This document shows positions 34,239 through 35,519 of a stretch of 35,519 nt of DNA, piece after piece. Source of the stretch: Chlamydiota bacterium (lineage in GTDB: Bacteria; Chlamydiota; Chlamydiia; Chlamydiales; Parachlamydiaceae); NCBI GenBank assembly GCA_013287465.1, contig JABDDS010000012.1:1-35519 (forward strand). Reading direction: 5' to 3'. The notes beneath the pieces are model-generated. The model was given only the letters and a program-made list of their open reading frames with translations. It was not told the origin of the DNA and did not search any database. Made by a program: the position numbers and the translations under genes. The stretch's first letter is position 1. Each line of letters begins with the position of its first letter.

Positions 34239-35033
34239 ATGGCCGCTACCCCATTAAACATTGGACAACCTAACTTTAACATTCATCAGTTGGAAACATT
34301 TCCTCTCACTAAAGGATCTTCCAGGACCGTCATTATGCCACAGAAGGTATTAGATCTTTTGAATGCAAATGAAGAGCTATCCCCCGGTTGGTTTGAAAGC
34401 CTAAGAGCAAAAACGATTGCGATTGTGATTGGAGGAGTGCTCCCTCTGATCGTGACAGCACTTTTTTGCGCAGCTATCTATGGCGCCTATCAGTATGGAC
34501 TTCTTACAACCTTTCTTCAAAATGCAAGCACGACGATTACGACTTTGGCACAGGAAGCATTCGCTGCGATGAACACCAGCTCGGCGACCCTAGCGGCCTC
34601 AGCGGGTGGAGCCCTTACTTTAGGCTATATTTTGACAAGGCCAGCTGTCTCAAGTGCGATTGGTTCTTTTTTTGGCTCTTTGTTTGGAACATTTACCGGA
34701 GCTGGTCTTTTTGATCTCTTTAAGAAAATGCAAGGACTTGGTTATAACTGGTGGTATGATAAATACCGTTTCCCTGAGCGTCTCGATCAAATTAAACAAA
34801 ATCAAGAAACAATTGTTACAGTCCTTAAAGACACTTATGATGACATGGCCAAAGCGCTTAGACAGAATCAAACTCCTGAGCAACGTCTACGTATTTTGGT
34901 GCTTAAAGATAGTCTTCCCATCATTCGTGCCATTATGGTCAAGCAAGGGATTACAGAGAATAGCATCCAAGAGATCACTCTTGAGTTTGAAAAAGCGATT
35001 TGGTCGGCATTTGACATGAATAATGGTGTTTAG
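34239..35033 (+). CDS. Unknown membrane protein with two hydrophobic segments
   Basis: The 264-residue product has a polar N-terminus of about 60 residues and a hydrophobic helix at about 60-85. A second, Gly/Ala-rich hydrophobic region at about 115-150 follows, then a charged helical C-terminus. The frame is open from 34209, but ATG 34239 has AGAAGGAG 8 bases upstream, right at the end of the preceding gene, so the two are co-transcribed. I do not recognise the family. The loop between helices is too long for a classic Inc hairpin. Its stop overlaps that of the convergent last gene. Confidence 0.75.
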   Translation: MAATPLNIGQPNFNIHQLETFPLTKGSSRTVIMPQKVLDLLNANEELSPGWFESLRAKTIAIVIGGVLPLIVTALFCAAIYGAYQYGLLTTFLQNASTTITTLAQEAFAAMNTSSATLAASAGGALTLGYILTRPAVSSAIGSFFGSLFGTFTGAGLFDLFKKMQGLGYNWWYDKYRFPERLDQIKQNQETIVTVLKDTYDDMAKALRQNQTPEQRLRILVLKDSLPIIRAIMVKQGITENSIQEITLEFEKAIWSAFDMNNGV

Positions 35034-35519
35034 GTACCAAAAACATCTTTATACAAGCGTGCCCAGAAACCTAGCCTTTGGATTTCTTCTTGTATCGAGT
35101 TTTTTGTGATCGAATGTCGCGCGCTATTGCGGAGAGTAGCATGTCTAGCCATTAGGTCATTCACTATTTGTTTGATTTCTGGAGATTCTTGGTAATATGT
35201 TGCTCTTCCAGGCCCAGCGATTCCTCGGCCAATCTCCTCAGAAAAAAATCGATCTAAAAATGCTTGTCGAATTTCGTTTTCAGAGGCCCCTCCAATAAAT
35301 CCGAATAGTCCTTTGCTTAAATTTGGAGCAAATCGACCTTGTCGCCCTTTGTTAAGGCAATCGATTAAAGACCCTCTATTAAATTCAAATCCACCCACAG
35401 TGACATTTCTTCCTATCCAAGAACCTTCAGCTACACAGCCGTCTTTACCTCTTTGATTTTGTTGTGCTTCGGTTCCGGTTAGAGTTTGCAGTGTCATTTG
35501 AGAGCCTAGATTTACTAAT
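35030..35519 (-). CDS. Unknown protein (cut by window edge)
   Basis: About 162 C-terminal residues are visible. ATG 35497 could be a start, but the frame is open to the edge and no ribosome site is apparent, so the gene may continue outside. The visible part is soluble. Residues around VTVGGFEFNRGSLIDCL and the following 15 recall the spacing of U-box domains, with a conserved Pro, but the match is too weak for a call. It overlaps the convergent membrane protein gene by 4 bases. Confidence 0.6.
   Translation of the reverse strand, partial: LVNLGSQMTLQTLTGTEAQQNQRGKDGCVAEGSWIGRNVTVGGFEFNRGSLIDCLNKGRQGRFAPNLSKGLFGFIGGASENEIRQAFLDRFFSEEIGRGIAGPGRATYYQESPEIKQIVNDLMARHATLRNSARHSITKNSIQEEIQRLGFWARLYKDVFGT

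Noticed and set aside
35230-35480. U-box-like spacing in the last partial gene
   Set aside because: Only a short stretch fits and the key hydrophobic pattern is incomplete; it is mentioned in the entry but not called.
1-35519. tRNA or rRNA genes
   Set aside because: None of the gaps is of the right size and pattern; no cloverleaf or T-loop motif was seen by eye. A covariance model search would decide.

Overview
This window is from a bacterium of the phylum Chlamydiae, most likely one of the amoeba- or arthropod-associated lineages rather than Chlamydia itself. The main evidence is the right-to-left run sodM, accD, dut, ptsN, ptsN2 (the CT294-CT290 order of C. trachomatis) and a class I type III secretion chaperone very close to chlamydial Slc1 (CT043). 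An IHF/HU gene translationally coupled to an unknown gene also fits, as does the moderate AT richness. The species cannot be fixed from the sequence alone.

Layout. Positions 1-341 hold the tail of an unknown gene, and 516-1772 an unknown protein on the minus strand. Positions 1900-9416 are a long minus-strand block of conserved genes: a YqgE/AlgH protein, an Mla-type lipid transport operon (mlaE-mlaF-mlaD), slc1, two PTS EIIA-like regulators, dUTPase, acetyl-CoA carboxylase beta and superoxide dismutase. Positions 9825-13737 are an accessory island made of a duplicated two-gene cassette. Each copy has a plus-strand four-helix membrane protein converging on a minus-strand soluble protein with a possible RhoGAP-like arginine motif. 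Positions 13976-21085 are plus strand: a YihY-type membrane protein with a C-terminal winged helix, an overlapping unknown membrane protein, a 1054-residue AsmA-like protein and a degenerate triosephosphate isomerase homologue. A SAM methyltransferase (21487-22266) converges on a giant 3179-residue minus-strand protein (22255-31794). The giant carries superfamily 2 ATPase motifs resembling the mainly eukaryotic DUF3638/DUF3645 family. Its 5' end overlaps, head to head, the surviving C-terminal third of a tyrosyl-tRNA synthetase gene. The window closes with ihf, a coupled unknown gene, a two-helix membrane protein and a partial unknown gene on the minus strand.

The most striking non-coding feature is a set of at least seven intergenic palindromes of 65-365 bp. 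Their arms are mostly built from short units repeated every 8-10 bases (for example cgcaaag, cacag, ctttgtg, aaggac, gtccacaat, aggat). One is a perfect 86-bp inverted repeat. One is a nested set of at least three palindromes whose outer arms have decayed while the inner arms are almost identical. Several differ between arms by whole repeat units. They lie in convergent, divergent and co-directional gaps, so a terminator role does not explain them all. This palindrome family, the duplicated island cassette, the giant ATPase beside the tyrS remnant and the isomerase homologue lacking catalytic residues are the parts most worth following up.
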